Below, piece by piece: positions 5,789-6,193 of a DNA stretch of 6,193 bases. The stretch is from Deltaproteobacteria bacterium. Its GTDB lineage: Bacteria > Desulfobacterota > DSM-4660 > Desulfatiglandales > Desulfatiglandaceae. Under the pieces are notes generated by a model, which was not told the origin of the DNA, made no database searches, and saw nothing but the letters and a program-made list of their open reading frames with translations. The position numbers and the translations under genes were made by a program. The stretch covers positions 1 through 6,193 of the forward strand of contig JABGPV010000286.1 in NCBI GenBank assembly GCA_018644785.1, given 5' to 3'. How positions within the stretch are numbered: the first letter of the stretch is position 1; each line of letters starts with the position of its first letter.

Positions 5789-5828
5789 CCGGAATGTTTC
5801 CGGCAGGTTACCCCTGCCATTCTGCAGG
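5789..5828 (+). repeat. Three overlapping small hairpins before the GNAT remnant
   Basis: Three perfect stems lie in 40 bp: CCGGAA-TGT-TTCCGG (5789-5803), GGCAGG-TTACC-CCTGCC (5802-5818) and CCTGC-CATTCT-GCAGG (5813-5828). Neighbouring stems share bases, so the second excludes the first and third. A poly-T tract (5781-5786) precedes them and none follows. They may be folding alternatives in a leader, protein sites or compositional chance. Confidence 0.3.
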
Positions 5829-5865
5829 AATAAGCAACTATAAGACATATGGGAACGGAAGGGCA

Positions 5866-6163
5866 ATGGAACTGACAGCTTCAACTTTCGCTTTAGTGAA
5901 GGAGTTGAGTGAATGGTCTAATGGGCGACCCAGTCCAACAGTCCAAAGTTGTGGGTTATGTTCCAAAGGAGATATAATTAACATTCACGATTTTGTCGTC
6001 CTGAATGAATATAGGCAAAGGCATCAGCCAAATGATCCTGGAAAAAGTTGAAGAAATTGCCAGGTCAAAACATTGCCGCAAAGTAACCCTTGAGGTTCTA
6101 AGGGAACTGGAAGAAAATAATATACGCATATCGTGCAGAACTTTTGTTCCCCTGTTTTTATAA
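5866..6163 (+). pseudogene. GNAT family N-acetyltransferase remnant, frameshifted
   Basis: GNAT enzymes transfer an acetyl group from acetyl-CoA to small molecules or proteins. The first frame, from an ATG at 5866, reads MELTASTFALVKELSEW and reaches INIHDFVVLNEYR (ending at 6015), a typical core strand of the family. It then runs into a stop at 6049-6051. The continuation is in the next frame: GKGISQMILEKVEEIARS, then RKVTLEVL (from about 6014), stopping at 6161-6163. NEYR followed by GKGIS restores the acetyl-CoA-binding R/Q-x-x-G-x-G/A loop, so two G residues appear lost, or one base gained, at about 6013-6016. The normal ending (N..A...Y...GF) is not readable in the second frame, so a further lesion near 6120 is likely. 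The N-terminus is poorly conserved and the start is uncertain; an upstream GTG at 5767 is open in the same frame. GGAAGG (5857-5862) is an imperfectly spaced ribosome site. Substrate unknown. Confidence 0.6.
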
Positions 6164-6193
6164 GATCAGGCAAGGCGTGATGGCAGGTGTATA

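Noticed and set aside
5718..5866. attC site between hicB and the GNAT remnant
   Set aside because: No GTTRRRY or RYYYAAC boxes with suitable spacing were found on either strand, which weakens the cassette idea for hicAB.
6180..6193. Start of another gene at ATG 6180
   Set aside because: Only four codons lie inside the window, so nothing can be supported.

Overview
The window looks like chromosomal or accessory DNA of a proteobacterium, most likely a gammaproteobacterium. This rests on the GC-rich codon use of the restriction genes and the style of the HsdM, HsdS and HsdR proteins. It is an inference; nothing here fixes the species. All recognisable genes lie on the + strand. I see no tRNA, rRNA, CRISPR array or transposase gene.

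Left part (143-4983): a type I restriction-modification operon in the order hsdM-hsdS-hsdR, with only the third gene intact. hsdM is reduced to a 98-codon in-frame remnant that joins the extreme N-terminus of the methyltransferase directly to its extreme C-terminus. The whole SAM-binding and catalytic core is gone. hsdS carries the full length of a two-domain specificity subunit but is split by a frameshift in its first target-recognition domain. hsdR (1138 aa) is open throughout, with its nuclease and helicase motifs in place. As written, the locus cannot methylate DNA. HsdR should be silent unless another HsdM/HsdS set in the cell complements it. The second recognition domain of hsdS is visibly more AT-rich than the sequence around it, as expected for a swapped domain.

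Middle (4984-5148): about 165 bp between operons. It holds a stretch with the layout of an integron attC site (speculative), followed by a strong promoter whose -10 region lies inside a perfect 21-bp palindrome.

Right part (5149-5717): a hicA-hicB toxin-antitoxin pair, toxin first, overlapping by ATGA. It is more AT-rich than the hsd genes and probably autoregulated through the palindrome. The promoter geometry places the transcription start at or beside the hicA start codon, and there is no Shine-Dalgarno sequence, so hicA may be read from a leaderless mRNA.

End (5718-6193): several small inverted repeats, then a GNAT acetyltransferase-like gene broken by a frameshift. Most of the window therefore reads as accessory DNA in decay: a dead or orphaned restriction locus, a toxin-antitoxin module and a broken acetyltransferase. 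Several single-base lesions could also be sequencing errors; the large hsdM deletion cannot be explained that way. I found no convincing new system. The most informative points are the catalytically emptied in-frame hsdM next to an intact hsdR, the hicAB control region, and the attC-like site.
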